Shown: positions 55,593-64,000 of the stretch, piece after piece
Position numbering within the stretch: the first letter of the stretch is position 1
How the letters are laid out: each line of letters begins with the position of its first letter
Source: Erythrobacter sp. AP23
GTDB lineage: Bacteria > Pseudomonadota > Alphaproteobacteria > Sphingomonadales > Sphingomonadaceae
DNA: 64,000 nt
Direction of reading: 5' to 3'
Assembly (NCBI RefSeq): GCF_001542855.1
Contig: NZ_LNBY01000017.1
Span: 372,001 to 436,000, forward strand
The notes under the pieces: generated by a model
What the model was told of the DNA's origin: nothing
Seen by the model: only the letters and a program-made list of their open reading frames with translations
Database searches by the model: none
Program-made: the position numbers and the translations under genes

Positions 55593-57754
55593 ACGAAACT
55601 GTAGGGATCGATGTCCACCGCGACGCGCACGCCGGGCGGGTGGTCGACCGCGCCGAGCCAGCGGCGGATGACGTCCTGTAATTGTACGCTGCGCCGGGCA
55701 TTGATGAGGAAGCGATAGCGATAGCGGCCGCGCAGCAGTGCCATCGGGGCGGGGGCAGGGCCGAGGATCAGGCAGTCGGGCAACTCGGGGCGAAAGGCGC
55801 CGAGGCGGTTGGCGGCCTCGCGTGCTTCGGCATCGTTCTCGGAACTTATGATGATCGAGGCCCAGCGGCCGAAGGGCGGGGCACCTACCTCGCGGCGCAT
55901 TTCGGTTTCGGCGGAATAGAAGGCGTCGCGGTCCCCGGCAGCAAGCGCGGCGATAACGGGCGCTTCGGGATGGCGCGTCTGGATGAGCACCTCGCCCGGT
56001 TTCGAACCGCGCCCCGCGCGCCCGGCAACCTGCGCCACCTGCTGATAGGTCCGCTCGCCCGCCCGCAGATCCCCGCCTTCGAGCCCCAAGTCCGCATCGA
56101 CCACGCCGACCAGCGTCAGTTCGGGGAAATGGAACCCCTTGGTTACCAATTGCGTGCCGACGATGACGTCCACCTCGCGCGCCTCGACCGCTGCGATGAA
56201 TTCGGCGGCACGGCCGGGGGAATTGAGCGTGTCCGAAGTCGCCACGAACACCCGCGCCTGCGGCAATCGCTCGGCCACCTCGTCGGCGATGCGCTCGACG
56301 CCGGGGCCGCAAGCGACGAGGCAATCGGGTTCGCCGCATTCGGTGCAGGCCTGCGGGGCGGGGGCTTCGTGCCCGCAATGGTGGCAGGCGAGGCGGCGGG
56401 TGAAGCGGTGCTCTACCAGCCAGGCGCTGCAATTGGGGCACTGGTAGCGAAAGCCGCAATTGCGGCACAGGGTCAGCGGCGCATAGCCGCGGCGGTTGAG
56501 GAACAGCAGCGACTGTTCGCCGCGCTCCAGCCGCTCCTCGATTCCGTCGACCAGCCGTTGGGCCAGCCACATGCCGTGCGGGGGCTTTTCCTCGGTCAGG
56601 TCGATCGTGTCGATGCTGGGCAATTGTGCCCCGCCGAAACGGATGGGCAGGTCGACCTTGGTGTAGACCCCGCTCTCGGCCATCTGCAGGCTTTCGAGCG
56701 CGGGCGTGGCGCTGGCGAGCACCACGGGCACCTTTTCGAAATGGCCGCGCATCACCGCGACATCGCGCGCGTTGTAGCGCACGCCGTCTTCCTGCTTGAA
56801 GCTGGTCTCATGCGCCTCGTCGACCACGATCAGGCCGAGCCTTGCAAAGGGCAGGAACAGCGCCGAACGCGCGCCTACGACGACCTGTGCGCTGCCGTCG
56901 GACACAGCGCGATAGGCGCGGCGGCGCTCGGTCGATTTGAGCGAGGAATGCCACAGCACGGGCGCGGCGCCGAAGCGCTCCTCGAAGCGGTGGAGGAAGT
57001 TTTCGGTCAGCGCGATCTCGGGCAGCAGCACGAGCACTTGGCGGCCCATCCGCAGCGCCTCTGCCACCGGTTCGAAATAGGTTTCGGTCTTGCCCGATCC
57101 GGTCACCCCGTCGAGCAGGAAGGGCGCGAATTCTGCTTTGCGCACGGCTGACGAGAACACCGCCGAGGCCTCGCGCTGTTCCTCGCTCAGCTCGACCTGC
57201 GAGAAGTCGGGTCGCGCTTCGTCATAGGGGCGGTCGCAATCGACCTCCACCGGCTCGAGCACGCCCTGGTTCACCAGCCCCCGCAACACGCCTTCGGATA
57301 CGCTCGCGATGCCCGACAGCTCGCGGATCGTGGCCTGCTCGCCCTCCAACGCCTCCATCGCCGCCTGTCGCTGCGGCGTCATGCGTTCGGGCATGCCTCC
57401 GGTCAGTCGATATTCGGTCATCGTCGCCGGGCCCTTCAATGCGCCGCCCGAAGACAGCGCCATGCGTGCGACGCTCGCCAGCGGGGCGACGTAATAATCG
57501 GCGGTCCATTCGATAAGGCGCCGCAGCGGTCCCGACAGGGGCGGGACGGGCAGTATCCCCCTGAGGTTGCGCAGCTTCTCCGCCGGAACCTCGGTGCCGG
57601 GCAGCCGTTCAGCCTCCCAGACGATCCCGATCACGGTGCGCGGCCCCAGCGGGCACTCGACCACCGAGCCGGGCTCGACTGCGAGCCCTTCGGGCACCTT
57701 GTAATCCAAGGGGCCGAGGGCGGCATTGAGGACGAGGCAGCGCACGCGGTTCAT
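55589..57754 (-). CDS. priA: Primosomal protein N' (replication restart helicase PriA)
   Basis: A 721-residue PriA. The N-terminal DNA-binding domain begins MNRVRCLVLNAALGPLDYKVPEGL. Walker A is DGVTGSGKTETY, DEAH lies in LIVVDEAHETSFKQEDGVRYNARDVAV, and the zinc-binding cysteines run through CRNCGFRYQCPNCS..CHHCG..CTECG. It reloads DnaB at stalled forks. I chose the ATG at 57754; the frame is open further upstream but without similarity. It is divergent from the DUF4197 gene. Confidence 0.96.
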   Translation of the reverse strand: MNRVRCLVLNAALGPLDYKVPEGLAVEPGSVVECPLGPRTVIGIVWEAERLPGTEVPAEKLRNLRGILPVPPLSGPLRRLIEWTADYYVAPLASVARMALSSGGALKGPATMTEYRLTGGMPERMTPQRQAAMEALEGEQATIRELSGIASVSEGVLRGLVNQGVLEPVEVDCDRPYDEARPDFSQVELSEEQREASAVFSSAVRKAEFAPFLLDGVTGSGKTETYFEPVAEALRMGRQVLVLLPEIALTENFLHRFEERFGAAPVLWHSSLKSTERRRAYRAVSDGSAQVVVGARSALFLPFARLGLIVVDEAHETSFKQEDGVRYNARDVAVMRGHFEKVPVVLASATPALESLQMAESGVYTKVDLPIRFGGAQLPSIDTIDLTEEKPPHGMWLAQRLVDGIEERLERGEQSLLFLNRRGYAPLTLCRNCGFRYQCPNCSAWLVEHRFTRRLACHHCGHEAPAPQACTECGEPDCLVACGPGVERIADEVAERLPQARVFVATSDTLNSPGRAAEFIAAVEAREVDVIVGTQLVTKGFHFPELTLVGVVDADLGLEGGDLRAGERTYQQVAQVAGRAGRGSKPGEVLIQTRHPEAPVIAALAAGDRDAFYSAETEMRREVGAPPFGRWASIIISSENDAEAREAANRLGAFRPELPDCLILGPAPAPMALLRGRYRYRFLINARRSVQLQDVIRRWLGAVDHPPGVRVAVDIDPYSFV

Positions 57755-57818
57755 GGCCGGGCCATATGGGCGGCGCGATGGGCGTGAAACAAGGGTGGGA
57801 TGGAAGAGGACTGACGAT

Positions 57819-58514
57819 ATGACCGATATTCTCGTGAAACCCACCGGGCGGCGCGCCTTTCTAGGCGGCATGGCGGCTTCGGGCGGCCTGCTGATGCTGC
57901 CGGCCTGCTCAAGCCTTCCCGGCTTCGGCATGGTCGATGCGGTCCAGCGCATCCTATTCCTGTCGAGCGAGCGGGCCTTTGCCCGCATGCTCCAGGGCGA
58001 TGGTTTCTGGGACCAGCAGGTCGCGCAGCTTGGGCTGGGCAATCTGCTCGGCACGCGCGGCGACGTGATGACCCGCATTCTTACTTCGGCGCTGTTCAAG
58101 AGCCGGCTGGAGGATGCCTTCGGCGATATTGCCTACGAAGGTGCCGAGCGCGCGGCCCCGCTGGTGACCGATGCCGTGCGCACAATCGGTATCCAGAACG
58201 CGATCGACCTCGTGCGCGGCGGGCCGACGGCGGCGACCGCATTCCTGCGCGGATCGATGGGCACCACGCTGGTCGAGGCCATGGTTCCCGAACTTGGCAC
58301 CGCCATGCGCGTGGCGAGCGATCCGCTGGTCGGCGAGTTGCTGCGCGGTCTTACCGGCGTCGACTTGGCCAGCGCGACCACGCGTTTCGCCGGGAATATC
58401 GACGACACCATCTGGCGCGAAATCGGCGCGGAAGAGGCTGCCATCCGCCGCGACCCGCAGGCGACGCGCGATCCACTGATCATCGGTGTGTTCGGGGCGG
58501 GCGGGCAGGTCTAG
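57819..58514 (+). CDS. DUF4197 domain-containing exported protein
   Basis: A 231-residue protein. RRAFLGGMAASGGLLMLPAC at about 11-30 is a twin-arginine-like leader ending in a lipobox-type Cys, so export by Tat or as a lipoprotein is likely. The mature part is helical, with LGTRGDVMTRILTSALFKSRLEDAF and ALVAMVP-type features that match DUF4197, whose function is unknown. It lies 62 bp before the transaldolase-like gene. Confidence 0.85.
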   Translation: MTDILVKPTGRRAFLGGMAASGGLLMLPACSSLPGFGMVDAVQRILFLSSERAFARMLQGDGFWDQQVAQLGLGNLLGTRGDVMTRILTSALFKSRLEDAFGDIAYEGAERAAPLVTDAVRTIGIQNAIDLVRGGPTAATAFLRGSMGTTLVEAMVPELGTAMRVASDPLVGELLRGLTGVDLASATTRFAGNIDDTIWREIGAEEAAIRRDPQATRDPLIIGVFGAGGQV

Positions 58515-58576
58515 CCGCCAGCCATATCGACCGCTAAGGCTCTGCGGGAATCGCAATTCCCCCGGAGCCCGCACTC

Positions 58577-59233
58577 ATGAAATTCTTCGTCGACACCGCC
58601 GACATCGCCGACATCAAGGAACTGGCCGAAACCGGCCTGCTCGACGGCGTCACCACCAATCCCTCGCTGATCGCCAAGTCGGGCCGCGACTTCATGGAAG
58701 TGACCAAGGAGATCTGCGACATCGTCGATGGTCCGGTCAGCGCCGAAGTGGTCGCGCTCGATCACGAGGCGATGATGAAAGAGGCCGAGGTGCTGCGCAA
58801 GATCGCGGACAATGTCTGCATCAAAGTGCCGCTGACGATCGACGGCCTCAAGACCTGCAAGAAGCTCACGGGCGACGGCACGATGGTCAATGTGACACTC
58901 TGCTTCTCTGCCAACCAGGCGCTGCTTGCGGCCAAGGCGGGGGCGACCTTCGTTTCGCCCTTCGTCGGTCGACATGACGACAACGGTTTCGACGGCATGG
59001 CGCTGATCCGCGATATCCGCCTGATCTACGACAACTATCCCGGCTTCACGACCGAGATCCTCGTCGCCAGCGTCCGCAATCCCGTGCATGTACTCGAAAG
59101 CGCGCGGATCGGCGCCGATGTCGCGACCATGCCGCCCGCGGTCATCAAGGGACTGTTCAAGCACGTCCTGACCGACAAGGGCATCGAGGGCTTCCTTGCC
59201 GATTGGGAAAAGACCGGGCAGAGCATACTTTAA
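58577..59233 (+). CDS. fsa: Fructose-6-phosphate aldolase / transaldolase-like enzyme
   Basis: A 218-residue small transaldolase-family enzyme of the FSA/TalC type. It begins [16 protein letters not shown], the substrate motif [13 protein letters not shown] lies at about 24-36, the Schiff-base Lys83 is in IKVPLT, and [10 protein letters not shown] follows. It cleaves fructose 6-phosphate to dihydroxyacetone and glyceraldehyde 3-phosphate, or acts as transaldolase; sequence alone does not separate the two. A 'tal' assignment is equally possible. Confidence 0.92.
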   Translation: MKFFVDTADIADIKELAETGLLDGVTTNPSLIAKSGRDFMEVTKEICDIVDGPVSAEVVALDHEAMMKEAEVLRKIADNVCIKVPLTIDGLKTCKKLTGDGTMVNVTLCFSANQALLAAKAGATFVSPFVGRHDDNGFDGMALIRDIRLIYDNYPGFTTEILVASVRNPVHVLESARIGADVATMPPAVIKGLFKHVLTDKGIEGFLADWEKTGQSIL

Positions 59234-59236
59234 GCA

Positions 59237-59315
59237 TGCCTCCCAGCGCAGGCTGGGACCTCCTTCGGCTTCGCGCCAAACCGCACGAGACCCCGGCCTT
59301 CGCTGGGGATCGGGA
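59237..59315. repeat. BIME-like paired palindrome, copy B
   Basis: The first stem-loop is TCCCAGC-GCAG-GCTGGGA (59241-59258). The spacer includes CTTCGCGCCAAACCGCACGAGA. A second, inverted stem follows: CCCCGGC-CTTC-GCTGGGG (59291-59308). It shares CGCGCCAAACCG with copy C at 62.3 kb and GCACGAGACCC with copy A at 31.9 kb. It lies between the aldolase gene and cobT. Confidence 0.8.
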
Positions 59316-59320
59316 GATAG

Positions 59321-61141
59321 ATGACCGACCAGACTCCCCTCGACCGTTTCAAGCAGGCGCTGACCGGCGCGGCTCGCGCGCTCGCGCACGAGCCCGAGGT
59401 CGAAGTCGCCTGGAGCGCGGATGCGCCGGCGCAGAGCGGCAAGAATTTCCGCGTGCCGCTACCGGGCCGCAATCTGCCGCGCGAGCAGGCGGTCGAGGCG
59501 CGCGGCTTCGCCGACAGTTTCTCGCTCCGCCTGCGCCACCATAACGAGGCGCTGCACAGCAAAGGCGCGCCGCCCGAACCGATCGCGCGCGCCTGCTACG
59601 ATGCGATCGAGCAGGTTCGCTACGAGGCGATCGGGTCGAACCGCTATGCGGGGATTCGCGACAACCTCAATTCCGCGGTCGAGATGCGCACCGCCTCGGA
59701 CTCGATCGTTCGCGCCGAGGACGCGAGCGATGTCCCGCTGCCCACCGCGCTGTCGCTGATGCTGCGCGAGGCGTTGACCGGCGAGGAAGTGCCCGAGCGC
59801 GCCCGCGCGGGCGTCGATCTGGTGCGCGAGGACATCCTCGCCAAGATCGGCACCGACATGGATGGCCTGGCCGACGTGCTCGACGATCAGCGCGCGTTCC
59901 AGGACCTGACGCTCGATCTGCTGCGCGATCTCGACCTCACGCTGCCCGACAGCCCCGAACCGACCGATGCCGAGGATGGCGAGGACGAAGACGGCGAAAC
60001 ACCCGAGGAGCAGGAGAGCGACGAGGAGGACGAGGGCGGCGCCGAGCCCGATGCCGCCGATGCGCGCAGCGAGGTCAGCGACGGCGAGGCCGAGGGCGAT
60101 GCCGACCAGGAGGTCGACGGCGAACAGCAGATGTCCGACGGCGATCCGGCGGACGATGGCGAGGAGGGCATGCAGCCCGTCCGCCCGAACCGTCCGTGGA
60201 CCGATTTCCCCGAAACCTTCGAATACACCGCCTACACGACCAAGTTCGACGAGGAGATCGAGGCGGGTGAGTTGTGCGATTTCGAAGAGCTCGAACGCCT
60301 GCGCACCTATCTCGACAGCCAGCTTGCCGGGCTCCAGGGCGTCGTCACGCGGCTGGCCAACCGGCTGCAGCGCCGCCTTATGGCGCAGCAGAACCGCAGC
60401 TGGGATTTCGACCAGGAAGAAGGGCTGCTCGATGCCGCGCGCCTGACCCGCGTGGTGGTCAGCCCCGGCCATGCCCTAAGCTACAAGATCGAGCGCGATA
60501 CCGAGTTCAAGGACACGGTGGTCACGCTGCTGATCGACAATTCGGGCAGTATGCGCGGCCGGCCCATCAGCATCGCCGCGATCAGCGCCGATATCCTTGC
60601 GCGTACGCTGGAGCGCTGCGGCGTGAAGACCGAAATCCTTGGCTTCACCACCCGCGCCTGGAAGGGCGGGCAAAGCCGCGAGGCCTGGCTTGCCGATGGC
60701 CGCCCGGCCAATCCGGGCCGCCTCAACGATCTGCGCCACATTCTCTACAAGAAGGCCGACGAGCCCTGGCGCCGCGCGCGCCGCAACCTCGGCCTGATGA
60801 TGCGCGAGGGGCTGCTCAAGGAGAACATCGACGGCGAGGCGCTGCTATGGGCGCACGATCGCCTGCTCCGCCGCCCCGAGGATCGCCGCATCCTGATGGT
60901 CATCAGCGATGGCGCCCCGGTCGACGACAGCACGCTCAGCGTCAACCAGGCGGGCTTCCTCGAAAGCCATTTGCGCAGGGTGATCGACTGGATCGAGAAG
61001 CAGTCGCCGGTGCAGCTTGCCGCGATCGGGATCGGGCATGACGTGACCCGCTACTACAAGCGCTCGGTGACGATCATGGATGTCGAGCAGCTTGGCGGCA
61101 CGATCATCGAGCAACTGGCCGATCTGTTCGAGGTGGAATGA
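59321..61141 (+). CDS. cobT: Cobaltochelatase subunit CobT
   Basis: A 606-residue Cob[26 protein letters not shown] is the typical opening, and a very acidic Asp/Glu-rich linker lies at about 206-290. The C-terminal von Willebrand A domain has the MIDAS motif DNSGSMRG (~residue 407) and [11 protein letters not shown]. With CobS and CobN it inserts cobalt into hydrogenobyrinic acid a,c-diamide in aerobic B12 synthesis. Neither cobS nor cobN is in the window. The ATG is 6 bp after repeat copy B. Confidence 0.95.
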   Translation: MTDQTPLDRFKQALTGAARALAHEPEVEVAWSADAPAQSGKNFRVPLPGRNLPREQAVEARGFADSFSLRLRHHNEALHSKGAPPEPIARACYDAIEQVRYEAIGSNRYAGIRDNLNSAVEMRTASDSIVRAEDASDVPLPTALSLMLREALTGEEVPERARAGVDLVREDILAKIGTDMDGLADVLDDQRAFQDLTLDLLRDLDLTLPDSPEPTDAEDGEDEDGETPEEQESDEEDEGGAEPDAADARSEVSDGEAEGDADQEVDGEQQMSDGDPADDGEEGMQPVRPNRPWTDFPETFEYTAYTTKFDEEIEAGELCDFEELERLRTYLDSQLAGLQGVVTRLANRLQRRLMAQQNRSWDFDQEEGLLDAARLTRVVVSPGHALSYKIERDTEFKDTVVTLLIDNSGSMRGRPISIAAISADILARTLERCGVKTEILGFTTRAWKGGQSREAWLADGRPANPGRLNDLRHILYKKADEPWRRARRNLGLMMREGLLKENIDGEALLWAHDRLLRRPEDRRILMVISDGAPVDDSTLSVNQAGFLESHLRRVIDWIEKQSPVQLAAIGIGHDVTRYYKRSVTIMDVEQLGGTIIEQLADLFEVE

Positions 61142-61145
61142 CGGG

Positions 61146-61571
61146 GTGTCGAACGCGGCATTGGACATCCGTTTGCTCGGTCCCGACGACTACGCGCTCG
61201 TAAATGCCGCGGAAGAAATCTTCGACGATCGCCCGATTGCCAAACAGACACACGCTTTTCTGAATAGCGACCGCGATTTTCTCTGGTTCGCGCTTATCGA
61301 TGGGCAACCCGTGGGCTTTGCCAGTGCGACAATCGTGCTGCATCCAGACAAGTCGCCGCACCTCTTCGTCAACGAACTCGAAACGCGGGACGGCTTTCGC
61401 CGCCGCGGAATCGCCACCCGCTTGATGCGCACGGTACAGCAGCACGGCAAAGCCAACGGCCTGTGGCCGATCTGGCTTGCTGCCGAAGGGGATGACGATA
61501 GGGCGATCGCCTTCTACCGCTCGCTGGGAGACATGGAGGAACGCGGCGCGGTCGTGTTCGAATGGGAGTGA
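61146..61571 (+). CDS. GNAT family N-acetyltransferase
   Basis: A 141-residue GNAT. The acetyl-CoA loop is RRRGIATRLMRTVQQHG after LFVNELETRDGF, and the ending WLAAEGDDDRAIAFYRSLGDMEERGAVVFEWE resembles aminoglycoside 3-N-acetyltransferase type I and its chromosomal relatives. Resistance is not implied; the natural substrate is unknown. It starts with GTG at 61146, 4 bp after cobT, and ends 2 bp before the nitroreductase gene. Confidence 0.85.
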   Translation: MSNAALDIRLLGPDDYALVNAAEEIFDDRPIAKQTHAFLNSDRDFLWFALIDGQPVGFASATIVLHPDKSPHLFVNELETRDGFRRRGIATRLMRTVQQHGKANGLWPIWLAAEGDDDRAIAFYRSLGDMEERGAVVFEWE

Positions 61572-61573
61572 CA

Positions 61574-62245
61574 ATGAACGTATCCGACGCCGTAGCCAGC
61601 CGCCGCTCCGTCCGCGCCTTCACGCAGCAGCCGGTCGAGCGCGAGGTTCTCACCCGCATCCTCGAAAAGGCGCAGCGCAGTCCATCGGGCGGCAACACGC
61701 AGCCGTGGCACGGCATCGTCCTCACCGGCGAACCGATGCAAAAGCTGTTCGCGCGTGTCGCGCAGGATTTGCCCAAGGGGCGCGAGGCCTTTGCGCCCGA
61801 ATATCACGTCTATCCGCCCGAGCTCGACGGGGCCTACGAACAGCGACGCCGCGGCGTGGGCGAGGACATGTATGGCGCGCTCGAAATCTCGCGTGAGGAA
61901 AAGGGCAAGCGGCTGATGTGGTTCGCCAACAACTTCCGCGCCTTCGGGGCGCCGGTGCTGATGCTGGTTCACACGCCCAAATACATGGGCCCGCCGCAGT
62001 GGAGCGATATCGGCATGTGGCTGCAGACCATCGGCCTGCTGTGCCGCGAAGAAGGGCTCGACACCTGCTTCCAGGAAGCCTGGGCGGTCTATTCCCCGCA
62101 GATCCGCGAAGTGGTCGACATCCCCGAGGACCACACCTTCTTCTGCGGCGTCGCCATCGGCTACCGCGACGCGGAGGCGCCGGTGAACAATTTCGATGTC
62201 AAGCGCGCCGCGCTGGACGAGAGCGTGCGCTGGGAAGGGTGGTGA
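61574..62245 (+). CDS. Nitroreductase family FMN-dependent oxidoreductase
   Basis: A 223-residue nitroreductase. VASRRSVRAFTQQPVEREVLTRILEKAQRSPSGGNTQPWHGIVL is the FMN-binding signature, and the late WSDIGMWLQTIGLLCREEGLDTCFQEAW and GVAIGYRDAEAPVNNF match the family. It reduces nitro groups, quinones or similar acceptors with NAD(P)H; the physiological substrate is unknown. It lies 2 bp after the GNAT gene and ends just before the 26-bp inverted repeat. Confidence 0.92.
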   Translation: MNVSDAVASRRSVRAFTQQPVEREVLTRILEKAQRSPSGGNTQPWHGIVLTGEPMQKLFARVAQDLPKGREAFAPEYHVYPPELDGAYEQRRRGVGEDMYGALEISREEKGKRLMWFANNFRAFGAPVLMLVHTPKYMGPPQWSDIGMWLQTIGLLCREEGLDTCFQEAWAVYSPQIREVVDIPEDHTFFCGVAIGYRDAEAPVNNFDVKRAALDESVRWEGW

Positions 62246-62252
62246 TTTCCAT

Positions 62253-62330
62253 CGTCATCCCAGCGCAAGCTGGGATCGGGTGCAATTCCGCGCCAAACCG
62301 GCAGCGATCCCAGCTTGCGCTGGGATGACG
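62253..62330. repeat. BIME-like paired palindrome, copy C, a 26-bp perfect inverted repeat
   Basis: Positions 62253-62278 and 62305-62330 are exact reverse complements (26 bp) separated by 26 bp. Each arm is itself a stem-loop, ATCCCAGC-GCAA-GCTGGGAT or ATCCCAGC-TTGC-GCTGGGAT. The spacer contains CGCGCCAAACCG, shared with copy B. It lies between the nitroreductase and cysS genes and could form one long hairpin in RNA. Confidence 0.92.
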
Positions 62331-62349
62331 GGATAGTATCAGGCCCCGC

Positions 62350-63792
62350 ATGACCGACACGCCGCTCAAGCTGTTCAATTCGCTGACCCGTCAACTGGAG
62401 GAATTCCGGCCCGTCCACGAGGGCGAGGCGCGCGTCTATTCCTGCGGGCCGACGGTCTACAACTACCAGCACATCGGCAATATGCGCGCTTATGTCTTCG
62501 CCGACACGCTGGGGCGCACGTTGCAGTGGAAGGGCTACAAGCTCACCCATGTCATCAACATCACCGATGTCGGACACCTCACCTCCGACGCGGACGAGGG
62601 CGTGGACAAGATGGAGCGGATGGCGGCGAAAGAAGGCAAGTCCGCCTGGGACATCGCAAAGTTCTATCAGGAGGATTTCGAACACGACCTTGCGCGCCTC
62701 AATGTCCAGCCCAAGCAGCACCCGCGCGCGACCGAGTTCGTCGAGGCAATGATTGTCTGGGGCGAGAAGATCGCGCCGGAGCATTGTTACGAGCTCGACA
62801 GCGGCCTCTATTTCGACGTCTCGACCGTTGCCGATTACGGCCGTCTGGCACGCGCGGTGACCGAGGACGGCGAAGGCCGGATCGACACGGTCGAGGGTAA
62901 GCGCAATGCCGCAGATTTCGCCATCTGGCGCAAGACCCCGGCGGGCGAGACGCGGCAGATGGAATGGGACAGCCCGTGGGGCAGGGGCGCGCCCGGCTGG
63001 CATCTCGAATGCTCGGTCATGGGCGAGAAGCTGCTGGGTTTCCCCTTCGACATCCATACCGGCGGGATCGACCACCGCGAGATCCACCACCCGAATGAGA
63101 TCGCGCAGAACCAAGCCTTCTGCGGGTGCGGCAGCCTCGACGATGCGACCCACTCGGGCGCGAAGATCTGGATGCACAACAACTTCCTCGTCGAGCGCTC
63201 GGGGAAGATGAGCAAGTCGTCGGGCGAGTTCCTGCGGCTGCAATTGCTGGTCGACAAGGGCTACCACCCGCTCGCCTACCGCATGATGTGCCTCCAGGCG
63301 CATTACCGCAGCGAGCTGGAGTTCTCGTGGGAGGGGCTGGGCGCAGCACTCACGCGGCTCAAGCGCATCGTGATGGCGGTCGAGCGGCTGAAGGACGCAC
63401 CCGCAGGCGATCCCTCGCACCAGAAGTTCGCTCCCATGCGCGCAAAATTCGCCGAGGCCGTTTCGGACGATCTCAACACGGCTGTCGCGCTGGTCGCTCT
63501 CGAAGAGGCGCTCGCGGTCAAGAAGGTCGATGCCGGTGTGAAGCGCGTGGTGATCGAGGATATGGACGCGGTCCTCGGTCTCGACCTGTTTGGTGTGACC
63601 CGCACCGACCTGCGTATCCGGCCCAAGGACGCCCGGATCACCGAGGCCGAAATCGAGGCCGAGCTGCTCCGCCGCAAGGAAGCGCGCATGGCCAAGGATT
63701 TCGCCACTTCCGACGCGATTCGCGAAAGCCTTGGGGAAAAAGGCGTCGAGGTGATGGACGGCGACCCGCTCGGTTGGGAATGGAAGCTCTGA
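62350..63792 (+). CDS. cysS: Cysteine--tRNA ligase
   Basis: A 480-residue CysRS. The zinc Cys and HIGH-type motif are in YSCGPTVYNYQHIGNMRAY, further zinc ligands in WHLECSVMG and HHPNEIAQNQAFCG, and the KMSKS loop is GKMSKSSGEF. It charges tRNA-Cys. The C-terminal anticodon-binding domain is complete and ends GVEVMDGDPLGWEWKL. It lies 20 bp after the 26-bp inverted repeat and 2 bp before the last gene. Confidence 0.97.
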   Translation: MTDTPLKLFNSLTRQLEEFRPVHEGEARVYSCGPTVYNYQHIGNMRAYVFADTLGRTLQWKGYKLTHVINITDVGHLTSDADEGVDKMERMAAKEGKSAWDIAKFYQEDFEHDLARLNVQPKQHPRATEFVEAMIVWGEKIAPEHCYELDSGLYFDVSTVADYGRLARAVTEDGEGRIDTVEGKRNAADFAIWRKTPAGETRQMEWDSPWGRGAPGWHLECSVMGEKLLGFPFDIHTGGIDHREIHHPNEIAQNQAFCGCGSLDDATHSGAKIWMHNNFLVERSGKMSKSSGEFLRLQLLVDKGYHPLAYRMMCLQAHYRSELEFSWEGLGAALTRLKRIVMAVERLKDAPAGDPSHQKFAPMRAKFAEAVSDDLNTAVALVALEEALAVKKVDAGVKRVVIEDMDAVLGLDLFGVTRTDLRIRPKDARITEAEIEAELLRRKEARMAKDFATSDAIRESLGEKGVEVMDGDPLGWEWKL

Positions 63793-63794
63793 CC

Positions 63795-64000
63795 ATGGCC
63801 GATCCGCAGACTCTCCTCTGGCAGCATCTCAAGGATACGCCGAAGGGCCTGCAATTCGTCCGGGACCATGAAGCCGGGGGTTTCGTCCTCCCGCTCTACT
63901 GCGCCGAGGCGCATCTCGCGATCGAGGTCGACGACGATCCCTTCAAGCCGAAGAACGACAGCGAGCGCGAACGCTGGCAGGAACAGCACCGCGTCGACAT
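63795..64000 (+). CDS. DUF559-like (VSR-type nuclease fold) protein, partial
   Basis: The first 68 residues are visible; the gene runs off the right edge. LLWQHLKDTPKGLQFVRDHEAGGFVLPLYCAEAHLAIEVDDDPF follows the DUF559 pattern: LW..L+ at the start, a basic/aromatic middle, an acidic residue before the core and a late IEVD. DUF559 has a VSR/PD-(D/E)XK-like nuclease fold, usually of unknown role. It begins 2 bp after cysS and is probably co-transcribed. Confidence 0.65.
   Translation, partial: MADPQTLLWQHLKDTPKGLQFVRDHEAGGFVLPLYCAEAHLAIEVDDDPFKPKNDSERERWQEQHRVD

Noticed and set aside
56571..58099. Upstream extension of the priA frame beyond 57754
   Set aside because: The part before MNRVRC overlaps the divergent DUF4197 gene and has no PriA similarity.
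61146..61571. Aminoglycoside resistance gene
   Set aside because: The GNAT resembles AAC(3)-I in layout only; it lies in core-gene context without mobile elements, so resistance is not supported.

Overview
The window is a gene-dense, GC-rich chromosomal segment from an alphaproteobacterium. It is most likely a member of the Sphingomonadales close to Erythrobacter/Qipengyuania (Erythrobacteraceae). The evidence is a circularly permuted two-piece tmRNA gene whose tag reads ANDNEALALAA, an ATP synthase F1 operon with a very short epsilon subunit, and many families typical of sphingomonads. No rRNA, tRNA, CRISPR array, prophage or insertion sequence was recognised. The content is mostly core metabolism and housekeeping.

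Layout. 1-3 kb: a YbbAP-type ABC transporter (permease cut by the window edge) divergent from a TesA-like lipoprotein esterase, then recF. 3.0-3.7 kb: a small operon of two paralogous 38-39 residue membrane peptides and a PspC-domain protein behind a textbook sigma-54 promoter with an upstream palindrome. This is the most interesting candidate for an undescribed system. 3.8-7.3 kb (minus): SDR and Nudix enzymes, then a LemA/TPM/TPM envelope operon. 7.5-8.0 kb: permuted ssrA followed by a repeated loop motif. 8.2-12.8 kb: a CPBP protease, a conserved small membrane protein, and an arginine-succinyltransferase operon (M20 hydrolase-astA-astB). 12.9-15.0 kb: malate synthase G. 15.0-20.7 kb (minus): lptD-surA-pdxA-rsmA, the same order as in E. 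coli. 20.8-24.5 kb: pepA, a DUF2256 protein, holC, a lipoprotein, ndk and a SnoaL-like protein. 24.5-27.8 kb (minus): sulfotransferase, a PurN-YjbR fusion and purM. 27.8-30.8 kb: an exported DUF2066-like protein, hdaA, cysE and DUF2794. 30.8-35.6 kb: an SDR, gph, then a glmU-lipoprotein-HNH-SOUL run. 35.7-39.4 kb (minus): an S9 peptidase and a membrane glycosyltransferase-like protein. 39.5-44.7 kb (minus): atpH-A-G-(lipoprotein)-D-C.

44.9-55.6 kb: a TauD-like dioxygenase, a membrane protein/serine protease pair, ada, an SGNH hydrolase/acyltransferase pair, tspO, an OmpA-family protein, an Fe-S photolyase, and azoR divergent from a one-cysteine HxlR regulator. 55.6-64.0 kb: priA, DUF4197, a transaldolase-like enzyme, cobT, a GNAT, a nitroreductase, cysS and a cut DUF559-like gene.

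Genes are tightly packed. Many in-operon junctions overlap by 1-8 nt (ATGA, GTGA, TAATG, TGATG), and the convergent pairs tesA/recF and hxlR/priA share overlapping stop codons. Strong hairpin terminators close the atp operon, the OmpA-family gene and the SOUL/S9 convergent pair. Three copies of a paired-palindrome (BIME-like) repeat lie at 31.9, 59.2 and 62.3 kb.
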